A DNA stretch of 64,000 bases from Acheta domesticus (taxonomy: Eukaryota; Arthropoda; Insecta; Orthoptera; Gryllidae): NCBI GenBank assembly GCA_031308135.1, contig JAHLJT010004567.1, positions 36,716,389-36,780,388 of the forward strand, read 5' to 3'. The position numbers and the translations under genes are program-made. Below are positions 26,560-38,795 of the stretch, in pieces. Below the pieces are notes generated by a model, which saw nothing but the letters and a program-made list of their open reading frames with translations, was not told where the DNA came from and did not search any database. Within the stretch, counting starts at the first letter, position 1. The number at the start of each line of letters is the position of its first letter.

Positions 26560-26890
26560 CGCGGCGCAGGGAGGAGGGTGGGCGGAGGCGGGCGCAAAAT
26601 CCGTGCACAGCCACCAGCCGCCCAGCGCCCCCTGCCCGCCCGCATTGATCGAAACTCGTTGACCGAAAAAAGGCCACCGCCGCCGGCATCGGCGGCGGCG
26701 GCGGCGCGCGAACAGACTCAGATCAATACGCGAAAAACCGGCGATGGGCAGAGCTCGAGGGGGCTCGGGTGGCACGCCGGAGGGGAAGGGGAAGCACCGC
26801 CGCCGCCCCCTGACCGCATCAACCGCTCGTCACGCGACGCGGTCGCCCTGCGGCCCGCCCACGCACAACAGGTAGGGGCAGACGTCTCGC
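26560..26890. other. CpG island
   Basis: CpG-rich block containing GGCGGCGGCGGCGGCGGCG near 26692. No coding call is justified. Confidence 0.55.
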
Positions 26891-27169
26891 CAATGGACGT
26901 GATTACAGAGAACGAGCTTATGCCGGGAAATACAAAGTCGGCAGAGGATGAATCCAAACGGATCTATAGTTGCAATAACAAACCCACAGACCGCCAAGCA
27001 GGAAAGAACAGAAGTCGATTGAGTTCGTCAGCTCACTGACATGACAAATTGATGGTGGCGAAGAGCGGCTAACACAATATATACAATTCGCACCCCTCCC
27101 CCTTTCAATACGCATGCTTGTAGGTGACATCGAGTCTGTCACGCACTCCATCAATGGAAATCCAGCGCA

Positions 27170-27420
27170 TACAGGGCGCATCAACGCAAACTCGCCCCGC
27201 GGGGCGCATGCGGGGAGAGGGTTCGGAAGCCAGCCAGGCGGCCGGAGTGGCGCGCGAACGAGCGAGCGGGAGCCGCAGCCCATAAACAATCGATGCAAAA
27301 CGACGAGCGCGACGACGATTGGGTTGCAGCGGCTCATCCGCACAGAGGCAGCAGCTGCCCCACTCGCCGCGCCGCGCCGCGCCGCCCGCCGCAACGGCCT
27401 GTCCGCCTAGCCCTAGCCCA
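27170..27420. other. CpG island
   Basis: Short island ending in GCCGCGCCGCGCCGCCCGCC near 27370. It contains the word CCCATAAACAATCGAT at about 27279, a caudal/Fox/homeodomain-like word set inside GC-rich DNA. Confidence 0.5.
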
Positions 27421-28314
27421 TCCATTATACTTCCCGCGTTGTCCCCCGTTACTTACGGCCGAAGAGCAAACAACAACTTCCCGCTCGCCCTTTGTTTCTA
27501 CATATAGTTTATGCTGGTTAAGCGCTCCCCACAGGCTACTTTGCGCCACTTCTGTTCCCTTTCCGGCTTCTCTTTTCTTCCAAGTCCCAGCGAAACCTTC
27601 ACTCTTCATTTGTCTCTCGCCTCAGATTTTCTCTCATGCTTCAAGGAGCACCTACTTCCCCATGCCATTTTCTATCAACATCAGTTATACTCTTTCCAAT
27701 TATTATCTCACTTCCTCCGCGTATTTGAAGCTTCACCTATGAGAATACATATCTACCACCTTCTCCTGTTTGACACCTTCCACTCGACTGTTTGACTAAA
27801 TTATAAATAAGCCAGAATACCCTACCTGCCAATTAAGAATAGGTACTTGATCATCCAGCAGCCGACAGAAATAATAAATTATGAAGCAATGCGACACTGA
27901 AGTGGATGATAGAGAAGCCATACAAGCACCTTTTTCCTTCATAAAAATATTGTTCACAGACACTCATACAAATTTCAAGATGCGAACCTCAAACCGCAAA
28001 AGCCTACCTTCAATATCTACAATTTTAGTGGAGTGGATGGCAGATAAATCCAAAAGCGGAACTATACAATCATTTTTCTCCTTCTTAAAACTATTCTCCG
28101 TGGGTTCAAACAGCTTTCTAAAAATTAATCTCAAGTCGCAAAAACATACCTTCTTTTTTTCCCCTCCTTCATGAATTTTAAAATAGTATATCTCGAAGGA
28201 TTCAAGACTTTTCAAACCTGATATCTCTATTCAAAAGCTCCGTTCCTTCTCGACGGCGGAGGACTTCTCCGCAAGTAATACCAAGTAGTAATCAAAATAG
28301 ATCGGCCCGCAGTC
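27421..28314. other. Spacer, nothing recognised
   Basis: Pyrimidine-rich, then AT-rich DNA. Two loosely similar segments share CGCAAAA..TACCTTC about 130 bp apart (around 28000 and 28137), which hints at an old duplicated repeat. No gene is called. Confidence 0.4.
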
Positions 28315-28620
28315 GCGTCGAGAACATTCTATTTCCTGGCCGGCGCGCAGGCGCCATCCCCTACGGCCGCTCGCATTCCGGACGCCCTGGCCCTCGCCCG
28401 GGGGCGAGGGCCGCCGCCGAATCCAGAGCGGCGCGCCCCAGCGCGGCGCTGTCATCACGCGACCAATCAAGCTTAACGGCGGCGGAGACGCGCGCGGGCG
28501 GCGCCGCCCAATGATTGGGGGAGTGAAATTAGAACGTGCGAGGATTAATTTGAAAAGCTCCCGCTTCGAGCTGCTCGTGTCGCGTATCCCCGGTCGGAGG
28601 GAAGTACCTTGTCGATTTTA
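28315..28620. promoter_or_regulatory. CpG-rich block with CCAAT motifs
   Basis: CpG-rich block with CCAAT at 28463-28467 and a perfect palindrome CCAATGATTGG at 28508-28518, which gives one CCAAT box on each strand. NF-Y-type sites are typical of CpG-island promoters. A transcription start could not be located. Confidence 0.4.
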
Positions 28621-28914
28621 ATTAATGTTATTTCCAAACCGACTTTTGTTCTCGAGCGACAAAATTCTCCATGAACACGATTTTTCTTCAGAAGAGTATA
28701 ACGAGTGAATCGTTGGATTACAAATCAAACGCGATCAAGGGGTGAAAAGCTCAACTCAAACTTTAAATGAATATCTGTCTTTCCTGCTAAACATAATTGT
28801 AAGATACGGTGTACTGAACCAAAATGTAATACCATCCCGATAATAGATGAGATGAAATAACAATGAAATAAAAGGAAGTCTCCTCTAATTGGGACGTGCC
28901 TAAAGCAAACAAAT

Positions 28915-30240
28915 ATCGCGAGGGAAGGGCTCCGAGCAGACGGGTGGGACGGAGGCGCCGCGTCAGTCGCCCCGCGCGGAGGCTGCAGTCGGTGCGGGCG
29001 CCGGGCGTCGGGCGCGAAGGACGCCACCGCCAACCCCGGCGCGGGCCGCGAGGTGGGGCGGGGCGGGGTGAGGAGGGGAGGGGAGGGAAGGGGCGGGGCG
29101 AACGAGCAGGCGAGGCGGGGCCGGGCGGCAATGCGAGGGCAGATCTGGGTCGGGAAGTCGGCGGCGGCGGCAGCCACTTCAGCGCGCGAGAGAGCGAGCG
29201 CGGAGGCGAAGACGACGAAGAGAGCAAAAAAGAAGCGCCGGCGGCAAACCCGTGGCAGCCGTGCAGGGGATCGAGAGGGGAACGCTGCGTGGTGTGGGGC
29301 GCGGCCGCGGCGCGAGCGCAGAGGAGGACAGGAGAAGAGAGGCGAGCAGCGAGGGCGAGAGAGACAAGAAGCTTCCACCGCGCTGCTGTTACTGCCGAGG
29401 GGTGGCTTCGCAACCGGCGGTGAGGGGGCGGCGTGGCGCGGGGCGGCGGGAAGGGGAGGAGAGAGATCAGTTCCGCGATTGGACGCGGGTGTCGAGCGGG
29501 ACGCGGCGAAGCTGCGAGGGAGGGGATGGCGGCCGCGCGCGCGCAGGGCGGGGCGGGGCGGGGCGGAGCGGAGCGGGGAGGATGCGAGGGCGCGGGGCGC
29601 AGCGGAGAGGGAGAGGAGAGCGGAGGCAACGCGGGGGCGGGTTGCGGTATCGACCCCGTCGACAGTGGCGGCAGCGGCGGCGGCGCTCATCACGGCGGCG
29701 GCGCTGGCCACTTGTGTGTCGGCACCTCGTTCCGCACCCCCCCGCCCCCCGCGCCCGGCAGATCGCCTCTCTCGCTCGCCCGCCGTCTCTCTCGCTCGCG
29801 CCCTCCGCGCTGAGCCGCGCCGCCCACCCGTCGCTCCGCCACCTGACTCACGTCGCCCCGCCCGCGCGCAAACACGGGGCCGCGCTGACGTCGCCGCCCG
29901 CGACGCCCGCAGAGCGCGGCGCAGCGCTCCATCTCGACACCTTATCGACCGGTGTCAATCCCCGAGATCGTTAGGTCAGCCCCCGTCGCCGCCGGCGTCC
30001 TCGGCGTCGGCGGCGTCGGCGGCGTCGCAGCGGCCAGCTGGCGGAGGCGCGGGCGGCGCGGGACGGGGCCGGGCGGGGCGCTCTTTAGCAGCCCCCGCCC
30101 CCGCCCGGATGTCACCTTGGACGACCCCGTGCGCCCTTCGCCGCCGCCGTCGACTGCGTCGCTGCCATCGTCGTTCGACGGAGTGGCGTCGCCGCCTCGT
30201 AAAGCCGCGTCGCGAGTTTAACACGCTCGAGAATTACTCG
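28915..30240. other. Largest CpG island of the window (~1.3 kb)
   Basis: Very GC- and CpG-dense for about 1.3 kb, with GGGGCGGGGCGGGGCGGAGCGGAGC-type reiterations near 29545 (landmark), a CRE-like TGACGTC at about 29886, and GTCGGCGGCGTCGGCGGCG near 30008. Frames of up to 414 codons exist on both strands at once, all Arg/Ala/Gly/Pro-rich, so none is evidence of a protein. Size and density make it the best candidate here for a promoter island of a real gene or non-coding transcript. Confidence 0.7.
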
Positions 30241-30275
30241 TCTGGCGCTGGCGGCTGCCGCGGAATGGCCGCCCG

Positions 30276-30576
30276 TGGCACTTGCCTAGATTTCTAACTG
30301 TAAAACGGTAATGGATTACTGACTGCCTAGACGCGGTTTACTACCTCCTCTTCTACAGCTACTCGGGGAGCTCATTTGCGAACTGTAAACACTAAACGTT
30401 ACTAATATTTTAATAAATGCACAGATGGGCATTTGCCTAGGTTTCGTATTATTAAATGGTAATGGATGACTGACTGCCTCGACACGGTTTATTACCGCCT
30501 CTTCTACAGGTACTCGGAGAGCTCATTTACGGACTGTAAACACAAAACATTACTAATATTTTTTAAAAAATGTACG
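30276..30576. repeat. Tandem duplication, 2 x 151 bp
   Basis: Two adjacent diverged copies. TTGCCTAG occurs at 30282 and 30433. The order GGTAATGGAT..ACTGACTGCCT, CGGTTTA, CCTCTTCTACAG, AGCTCATTT, GACTGTAAACAC..ACATTACTAATATTTT is then shared. The offset is 151 bp. The pair begins exactly where the large CpG island ends. Confidence 0.85.
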
Positions 30577-30799
30577 TATAAAACACTAGCTTAATGATCG
30601 TCCTCACTATTTCTACTCATACAACCACATCATTGTTAGCCGAAGTCGAAACATTCACAGTTAACGAAAAGTTCAAGAAAGATGATGGGTATCTTTTGTC
30701 ATGATAAACTTTTTTTCTTTTTTCTTAATTCAATATTTTGAACTTGAAAACGAATTGTGTAGATTGCCCTGACACGCTTCGGCAACCTGCACGCCATCG

Positions 30800-31120
30800 T
30801 CACAAGGGCTTATATGCTTGGGCGAACGGGCGGCAGGTCGCAGAGCGGCGCCGGACGACAGGCGGCATGTCGGCACGCGGCGCGCGGCATGTGGCACGCG
30901 CGACGCGATGCGGCGCGGCGCTCGTCGGCCCGACGCGACTCGGCGCATTCAACAGGTTCACTCGAACGAGGCAACAAAGAACCCGCGCGCGCCGCCCTGC
31001 AACGCCGCACCGCGCCGCGCCGGGCCGGGCCGGGCCACGCTCCTTGCCCTCGGATGCATACCCTCCGCGACCGGCCACCGCTACTTCTGCCAGTACGCGT
31101 GTGCTGGCGTTGCACACGGC
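30800..31120. other. CpG island
   Basis: CpG-dense block rich in GGCACGCGGCGCGCGGC-type words near 30870 and GCCGGGCCGGGCCGGGCC near 31020, ending next to a TAA microsatellite. Confidence 0.6.
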
Positions 31121-31136
31121 CTTCAGAAGAAATGCC

Positions 31137-31197
<61 letters not shown>
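31137..31197. repeat. (TAA)20 microsatellite
   Basis: About twenty perfect TAA/AAT units. They lie directly upstream of a truncated LINE fragment and may be the tail of an adjoining LINE copy or the site into which it inserted. Confidence 0.95.
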
Positions 31198-31518
31198 TAA
31201 ATACAAGAGTTTGGAAATCGAGATCAGCCGAATGTGGGGCGTAAAAACACACGTCGTCCCGATAGTTATCAGAGCTCTGGGATTTGTTCCGCAAAATTTG
31301 AGTAAGAACTTGCCTAAACTCCCCGGTAATTCAAAAGACTGGGAAGTGCAAGAAATTGCTTTATTTGGAACAGCCCACATTTTGCGTAAAGTATTGTAGA
31401 GGCACTGACAGTCACCAGATCTGCTCCTTAGGTAGCAGGTTGCAACCTGAAGTAGATTTTATATTCAGCCGACTCATAAGATCTTTAGTCGTGATGTAAT
31501 GGAAAAACAATAATAATA
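31198..31518 (+). mobile_element. 5'-truncated non-LTR retrotransposon, C-terminal end
   Basis: Frame to the stop at 31397-31399 encodes KYKSLEIEISRMWGV, then PIVIRALGF, PKLPGN, and finally ALFGTAHILRKVL-stop. I recognise this pattern (KYKDLEIEI.RMW ... LPG ... L.GTAHILRKVL) as the extreme C-terminus of a large LINE-type reverse-transcriptase protein found in arthropods and other invertebrates. The following ~110 bp would be 3'UTR and end in AACAATAATAATAC, a short AAT tail. The copy holds only about 66 codons, so it is 5'-truncated and inactive. Its own AAT tail and the (TAA)20 run on its other side suggest AAT-tailed LINEs inserted next to each other. Confidence 0.65.
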
Positions 31519-33515
31519 CATCGAAGTGTATTAAGGATCCATAAGATTTCGGATTAGTATTTATGTTTACACTTCTGGTAATCTTAGACGTATTGTTTAG
31601 AGGTTTTTCATAATGCATATAAGAGTACCTATACATGCATATATACTTAGCGACTAAAATCTGATTTTCTTTGCAACCCTACACTACGAAAACCTATATT
31701 CGCGCGAAGTTGTGTAACTACATCTAGTTTGGCAGCGTTCACTCAATACTGTTACGAACTCCACATTTCATTTTACACATCGATTCTTGTAGTTTATAAT
31801 AATTATTTACTTTCTTTACAAAAAGCGGAATAGAAAATAAGCACGATTTAGACTCGGTGTCCCACATGACCATCATTTCTCACTACATTTAAGTTCTATT
31901 CATTACCCCTACGCCCTTGTATTACACATTTTCTCTCAATAATACCTAATAAATCATGTTTTCTCAGTTCATTTCGGGTTTACGGACAAACACCGATGAC
32001 AGGTCAAATGGAGAGGTCCCTATGCGCCACACAAACTGTAGTCATTGTGTTTTCCGCTGAAAATTGTAACAGGCGCCCTTTCACAGACTCCCCATGTACA
32101 GTTAGTCAACGAGATAAGAGTTTACACCAACTTGTCATGGTAACAGAAAGGATGGAGTAAAGAGCAACTGAAATTCGTAATATGACTAAGGCGAAGCTGA
32201 TTTCTCTGCTAGATAGTGGAAGACAGTGTTCACAAAGAAAGTGTAAGCCACGTGTGTATGTATTTGTGTGTATGTGTTTGTGCGTATGAGTGTATGTGTG
32301 TACGTACGAACATGCCTGCGTACAATGACGTGTGTTAATTTTGCGTTTCTCCATGTCTACGAGAAAAGAAACAATGAAGCAAAATTCCCGACGCTAACAA
32401 TAACGTTTACACACCCTTCATTTTGTACCACATTGTCGATAATTTGGAGCTGAACAATGGAGATTTGGCCTATCTTAAAAAAGTAATACGTTGAAATCTA
32501 ATATTAATAGTGGGATGTTTAGCAGTCACGCAAATACATACGTTTGAATGTTGGCAAGTTAAACTGATTTGCAATCTCTCCAAAAAGTAATCTAGCTCCT
32601 CTCGGATAGCAGAACATTCAGCCGAGCATTTTATTCGCAGTATTGCTTAAGAAAACCCGTTTTCTTAAAGGACTTGAAATGACTGACTCCCGTGCACTAT
32701 ACGCCAACATAAGCACATCAACGTAACCGGGTTGTCGTTGTGGCATGACAAACGGCGAATAACTCACATACGAGTACAACTAGTGTGCACGAGCAGCTTG
32801 TTGGGATTGCGTAAGTCAGTGACGGATGAGAATGAGCACAAGCGGAAAATTTGCTTATCTATGACTATCAACGTTCGGCGGAACATCTCGTACGGCAAAA
32901 AATATGATAATAGTTATCATGACTATCACCAATGTAAAGTAATTTAAATTAGCACCAATCATTACATTTTTAACTACAATCAACATTCTAGTTAAAGCTG
33001 TTCTAGCATTATTTCCAATTAAATTGAAACAAAACAAAAGGTGTATCGGTATTTCATTAAGTAGGAGTTCATTTTGGGAAAATCCTCATCACATGATCTG
33101 CAATATATTTCATTTAAACAACAAAAGTGGAGAGAAAAAGTCAATTTAACTTTCTTAGGCATCTTAGAGACTCTTCTATTGTTATTGATTTTAGGATGCA
33201 ATACGGAGGGAGAAAAAATTGATACAACTTCAACCTTCAAACCCAATTTTTACGTAATTACTAATTCCCACAATAAATTTAACAAATGGGAAACTACTCA
33301 ACATAACACTCTCACGATTGTTGTTCTCACAAACTTAGAAAATTAAAAACCTTAATTAGTTTATAATCAATAAAAAAATAATGGATGTCTTCCAAGGCTA
33401 TGGGCAGGTCTAGACCCTAACAATTGTAAAGTATGCTTAATGTAGTAGTAGTACACATATCGCGTGCGATTCTTGGTGATCCCCCTAAGAGGATATTCAA
33501 AGCAGTTGGATGCCA
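31519..33515. other. AT-rich stretch, nothing recognised
   Basis: A GT-rich imperfect run lies at about 32250-32310. The frames here are short and unremarkable. Confidence 0.45.
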
Positions 33516-33519
33516 GCCT

Positions 33520-33695
33520 TGGTTTTTTTAATTTGGAAAGTGATAGGGTTTAGGACAATTCACACGGGTTGTGCTAGCCCCTGCGAAACAGTCGAACTCG
33601 TTTTGTCGGAACACATTTCACATGAGATTGACCGAGAATGGAACCCAGACCTCCTTGAAAGGCAAACAACTTTCGCTCTGGGCCACGGGTTGGCT
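33520..33695 (-). mobile_element. Diverged tRNA-derived SINE
   Basis: Read on the minus strand, the block starts CCCGTGGCCCAGAGCG (A-box-like TGGCCCAGAGCG). About 35-40 nt later comes GGTCTGGGTTCCATTC (a degenerate B-box), then a body ending in a CAATTGTCC-like GAATTGTCCTAAACC word. The spacing of the boxes fits a tRNA head. No clear target duplication was found, and the B-box has lost the invariant CGA, so this is an old copy. Confidence 0.5.
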
Positions 33696-33999
33696 ATGCT
33701 TAATATATAATTTATTAAAAAATTCCTTTACATTCAGTTTGTACGGCACAGACTAATGTATAAAATATCCAAAAATTCCAAGTAAAAGAAAGAAAAGAGG
33801 GGAAAGAAGCCTTACTTAATAAAGCTCACATCGAGCTATATACATTGACACCAGCCCATAGATACTTCAAAATCCTGAAACCAAAACTCATTTGCGAACG
33901 ACGCATCTCTCTAAGAAACTTTGATAAATGACAAACTGAGGCATCTGTCGAATTACCAGGTAACATCGTCTAAATTATTTTGTCGACAAAAGAACAGAG

Positions 34000-34275
34000 T
34001 ACCGATCCTGCCGCCGTCTGGAGGACGCCGTCCCACGGTTCCCTTATTTTCTGGGAAAAATCGATGAGGCAAATCAGGAGCGGAGGCGGGGGCGGGCGCA
34101 GAGCCCGGAGAGTGGCAGCGGGCGGTGCTAGCGAGAGAAGCGCTTCGCCGCCTCTCGGCGCCTTTATTACTTTGCGGGAGGAGGCCCTCAGGCGCACGGG
34201 CCGGCGAGGCGGGGGCGGGGTGGGGGTGCTAGGGCGAGGAGGGGGCAGAAACGGCGACGGCGACAGCAGGTGACG
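34000..34275. other. CpG island
   Basis: GC- and CpG-rich block with G-rich runs (GGCGGGGGCGGGGTGGGGG near 34207). A G/A-rich, CpG-poor shoulder follows to about 34500. Confidence 0.55.
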
Positions 34276-36180
34276 TATGAAAAGTGGTGTTGGTGGTAGT
34301 CGGGCGGAGGTAGTTGAGGGAGTGGTCGGAAAAGGGGAACACAGAGGGAGGGCTATGAGTGCGGCGGAAGAGCTGCCGATGGCAGGAGCAGAGATGCGAC
34401 AGGGACAGACGCAGACCAAGGTGGCAATGGTGGAAAAACGCCTAAAGAGAGACGAAGGAAGAAAGGAATGGAGGTGAGGGTAGACGAGAGCAGTTTGAGG
34501 ACGGAGGAAGCGAGCTGACGTTGGCTTTGTCTCCGAGCTAGAAACCCAATGATCGAGGAAGACAGAGAGAGAATGTGTTGTTTTTTTTTTTTTCCTTTTT
34601 AGTAAGAGATGGTAATTAACGCAATAAACAATATGCAGAAAGTAGCAGAAGTATGAACGAAATACGAATGGAAAGAAAAAAAAGTCTCATATTTAAACTT
34701 CAGAAATGAAACGTCGGCGTAGCAGACGGGTGTTACTACTAGACAAAAGGCAAAATTCTGAAATAAGAAATTGAAAAGAATTGTATGCCAAGATTCAACA
34801 ACCTAACGTAGGAAAAATATAGGCGAATTAAATGAACTAAAGACAGGTATTGGAAATGGATATCTTAGCAACGTTTCTAGAGAAAAGCCCGTCTCATTCA
34901 ATTGTAAGGCTGCAATGTGGGAGTCATCTTTTTTCGTTCATCTCACCTTTCATGCATTTGTATGGTATTCCCCCCACCCCACCCCCCAAAAAACCCAACG
35001 GGTATCGAATTAAATTACGAGACCTGTCGAGAGAAAGATAATGAAGATTAACAATTAACTCAATCAAATGCACGAGTAGATTGGCGATGAGGGAAATAAA
35101 TTTACTTATTAAATAAACGGCTTACTATACGAAATAATTAAAACGAAACTTTAAAATGATCTCTCCCATGAATAGACTCTCCACCAATGGGTTTGTAACT
35201 AGTTGACAAACAAGAAGTTCTTTCGGTCATTTTTCTCGTAGATGCACAGTTACTTCTAAATATCATTTTATGCATTTTTTTGACATTGGAACATTATCTC
35301 GCACGATTGGGCTGGGATATGCTTCCCGCCGAACACTGAAGCACTGTCTTGCTAGTACAGCGCAACGCCTAGAGTAACTTGCCGGCGCTGCGCAACGGTG
35401 CAAATGCAGTATCGTCTTTTCTGTCAGCAATTCATAGAATTCAAAACTTAGCATTTTTTACTGTCCGCATCGAGACACTTCTTTTCCTTCTCAGGACAGT
35501 GTAACGCATCGCCGAAGGCTTTAACAATTTAGCTAGGTTTTTTAAATTAATAGCCATCTCCGTGAAAGTGTTGTTTATTAATAGGCATTTTCCTTCTGTA
35601 CCATCAATACAATACACAGAGGACGGCGGTGAGCTTGTGCAGGTGAAACGAATTTTCATTTTAAAATATTCATACACTGGCATTTATACACTAAATCTAC
35701 AACACCTCCAACAGCCACAACACCTTCCTTCAGGATTAACAAGGCTGTGTTTTTCACGTAGATATTTTGTGATAGGATAATTGGCTTAGACGTCTCCGCA
35801 TTCTCCAAAGAAGTACTCATAAAAACTAGCATTCTAGCGATTTCGCAGATCCTACAAAACTCACGATAGTGAATCATGTGATTCCACCATGAACAGTAAG
35901 GAAGGGGATGCAGAGCATTGAAGATATACAAGAGCGAGAACCTTCACAGCAACAAATAGCACAATAATAAAGTTGCCAAGTCTCAATACTACGATCTTCG
36001 GATTCGGCGAGAAATATAACATCGAGTTTTTCATGCGCGTCATTCACGCACGACATTAACACGCATATATTTTTGAATCGCAGCCAACTGTACTTAGCCC
36101 TCTGTAAACGAGATACGAACTGTGATTCTGGAGGTAAATGCTTAGTCGTTATGTGCCTTCGATATGACGCAAAACTCATC
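34276..36180. other. Spacer, nothing recognised
   Basis: Purine-rich, then AT-rich DNA. There is a T13 run near 34580 and a C-rich patch at 34970-34998. No gene could be supported. Confidence 0.45.
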
Positions 36181-36350
36181 GATGTCACGCGGCGCCTGCA
36201 GAAGCACCTCCCTAGCGGCCTTCGAGCGAAACGCCCCGAGCGGGCCTCGGGCGAGGGCTTCAGGGTTTCGCATTCGGAGAGCGCGCGAACCGTTTCGCTT
36301 CCCCCGCCCTCCTTCCGCCGGCGACGCTAGTAAGCCCCACTCAAGAGGGT
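36181..36350. other. Small CpG island
   Basis: Short CpG-rich block (GCGGCGCC, GCCCCGAGCGGGCC and similar) inside AT-rich DNA. Confidence 0.5.
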
Positions 36351-37345
36351 CGCTTCGCGCGCTCTCCTTAGCTCCTCCAACTTCCTTACGCTTCGGGAGG
36401 CCATTATAATGCGTCTCGTGATCGTAATTCGTGTTACCGGGAACTGTTTCTTTTTTCCCAGCTGATGCTCTGCTAATCAATTTCACAGATACGCTATTAT
36501 CCCAGTATTATCTTTTAATTTATTTTGTTGATGGCCTGAAAGCAAAACATTTAAAAAGTCAAATTACTATTTGATGCTTGGTCATTTCCTCTAAATGGTT
36601 TTAGCTTAAACTTTCATTGTCATACTGCTTCTAAAAATAATTAACAGTCTTTACATTTACTAGCGCGATCGCACACAGCACACCTAAGATCCGTATTTTG
36701 GGAATTATAATTCGCAATAATTATAAATAATTATTTATAATCACGTGAGAAAAATTTCCTCGCACTTTATACATCTATTTGTAATAGACATCATGATGGA
36801 TGATAAAAGTAAACCATTAGTCAACATTTATTGAAACTTTAAAGATTAAGGATGATAATGAATTTGAAACCACAAGATTTTTGAAACTCTGAGCATCCAC
36901 CAAGGTTTCGAGAATAAAAATAGAATAATGCGTGCATACTGATATGAGCACTTCGACGTTCAATTCACATCATGTAAATCAGCCATTGCACGGAATATTC
37001 CAGTGATAACATGCAAGTGGGTTTCCCACTGAGATAAGCATATTTAGCATGATGCTCAAGAATAAATCGGTCAACGACCCTGCAAAACGCAATTGAAAAT
37101 GTCTGACCGAAAGCCTTATGTGACTTAGAGCTCATTGCGTTATGTATTTTCATGAATGGTTTCTGCAACAGGACGTTCAGGTTAAATCATAAATTATTCT
37201 TGTATCTTCCACGTTAGCACTGATATGCAATATCTAGAACGATTCAACAATATCACTCGCAGTAAAAATATTCACGACAAAAATAAATATTTCCGAATAG
37301 TAGGAGTAAATACTATTCAAAATCTTCCAAACGGCCTTTGGCTGA
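36351..37345. other. AT-rich spacer, nothing recognised
   Basis: Includes a nearly palindromic AT block around 36710-36745 (ATTATAATTCGCAATAATTATAAATAATT words). No gene is recognised. Confidence 0.45.
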
Positions 37346-37665
37346 GAAAGCTCCTGCCGCGGGGATGGGTCGGCCGAGCGTTCCGGACGGAGTCGGTCCA
37401 CAGAGACGCTCACAGCCGACGAGTCACGGAGCCCAGGAGCGCTTCCGGCCTCATTCCTTATTCAGGGAGTCTCCACTTCGACCCCGGCGCAAACAGAAAG
37501 CTCTGCGTCGGAGCCTCGGCGGCCGCTGCTGACTCGACGCTGACGGAAGGACGAAACGCGCTCCCCCACCCCCAACCCCCGAGCGGATTCGCTCATCGTC
37601 GGACACTGGGGCCTACTCTTCGAAGGTGACCATCCACCCCTTCCCCCGAGCGGACATACGGCATC
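37346..37665. other. CpG island
   Basis: CpG-rich block with GGCGGCCGCTGCTGACTCG near 37519. Compositional open frames only. Confidence 0.5.
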
Positions 37666-38795
37666 AGCGCCTCTCAATTAATATGGAAATGTGCTGCTCT
37701 GGAATGAAACAATTCACGGTTTACAAAGCATATGATTAGGGATCGTCGTCAGAAAACGAACATATTGCAATAAATGCATTTGTTAAAAGGAAATTCAAGC
37801 TTTAAAATTGGTTAGCTATTTGCCTCGGATTCCTTCAAATAACGCAGTTAAAACAGAAATTCCTGGAATCAATTTACATAAATAATACAGCACGACTGGC
37901 TAAATAAATTCGATTATTCGCTCCCAGGAAGTCTAAAACAATTGAGAAATTCTGCGAAAGCGTGTCCTTTTAATTACAGTGGCGTACGGCTGTAGATAAG
38001 CAAAAGAGAAGCGCATGAATCCGCGAGACGGCATTTTACGTAAAATACGATTGTTAAAAAATTGACGATCATCAACAGATCCGAAAACAAATTGTTCCTA
38101 AAGACGGGAATTCTAGTCAGTTTAACTGAGAATTCAAATCCATTGCGACAAGCACCTGAGGCCACAGAGGATGTGGAAAAGAGAATGCAACGTGCAATGG
38201 TCCATATTTTCAAATGGGAGATTCCGCATTAATTCGTCTCTCTGATTTCCTCTTACTAGTTTATTTGGAATATCTGAAAGTTTGAAAGAATGAGTTTGCA
38301 CCATTTAATTCTTTTGAACCTCAGCTAAGTTTTTTAAAGTTCCTGTATTACAGATAAAACACAGATAATAATTTTATTTTGCCACACATAATTACAAGAC
38401 ATTTGCACTTACATAGTTCTTTACTCCCAAGTGAAAAGTGACTGACTTGATATGAAAAAAAAATCCGTATTGTTTCCTTTATAGTTGGTAGCACATGTAC
38501 AGATTGTAACGCGAGCACCAAAATCCTCTTCACAATATAACAGTGATACGCACGATGGGCCAAGCATATTTTTAATTGACGAAAGAAAGGTTACCGTGAC
38601 TAAGTCAAAACACTCCATACATGCTTGAAAACTGACAAACGCTAAGAATTTCAGCCAGGAGAGAAGTTCATTAGTGGAGTTCTAAAACCGAACAATTCCT
38701 AACCTTCCTATTTTCAATAATATGTTCAGTATATTTCTGTGAACAAATAATATCATCAATGTTAAATTTATAGATAAGGTAAACGCTGTTTTCGC
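37666..38795. other. AT-rich spacer, nothing recognised
   Basis: No exon, RNA or repeat end could be identified. Confidence 0.45.

Noticed and set aside
28725..29711. 328-codon open frame on the minus strand
   Set aside because: Same reason: compositional, low complexity, no domain or splice context.
29053..30297. 414-codon open frame on the + strand
   Set aside because: It lies in the densest CpG island, overlaps equally long frames on the other strand, and is almost only Arg, Ala, Gly and Pro. Stop codons are simply rare at this composition.
31137..31197. Poly-Asn/poly-Ile coding tract
   Set aside because: The homopolymeric residues are translations of the TAA microsatellite, not part of a protein.
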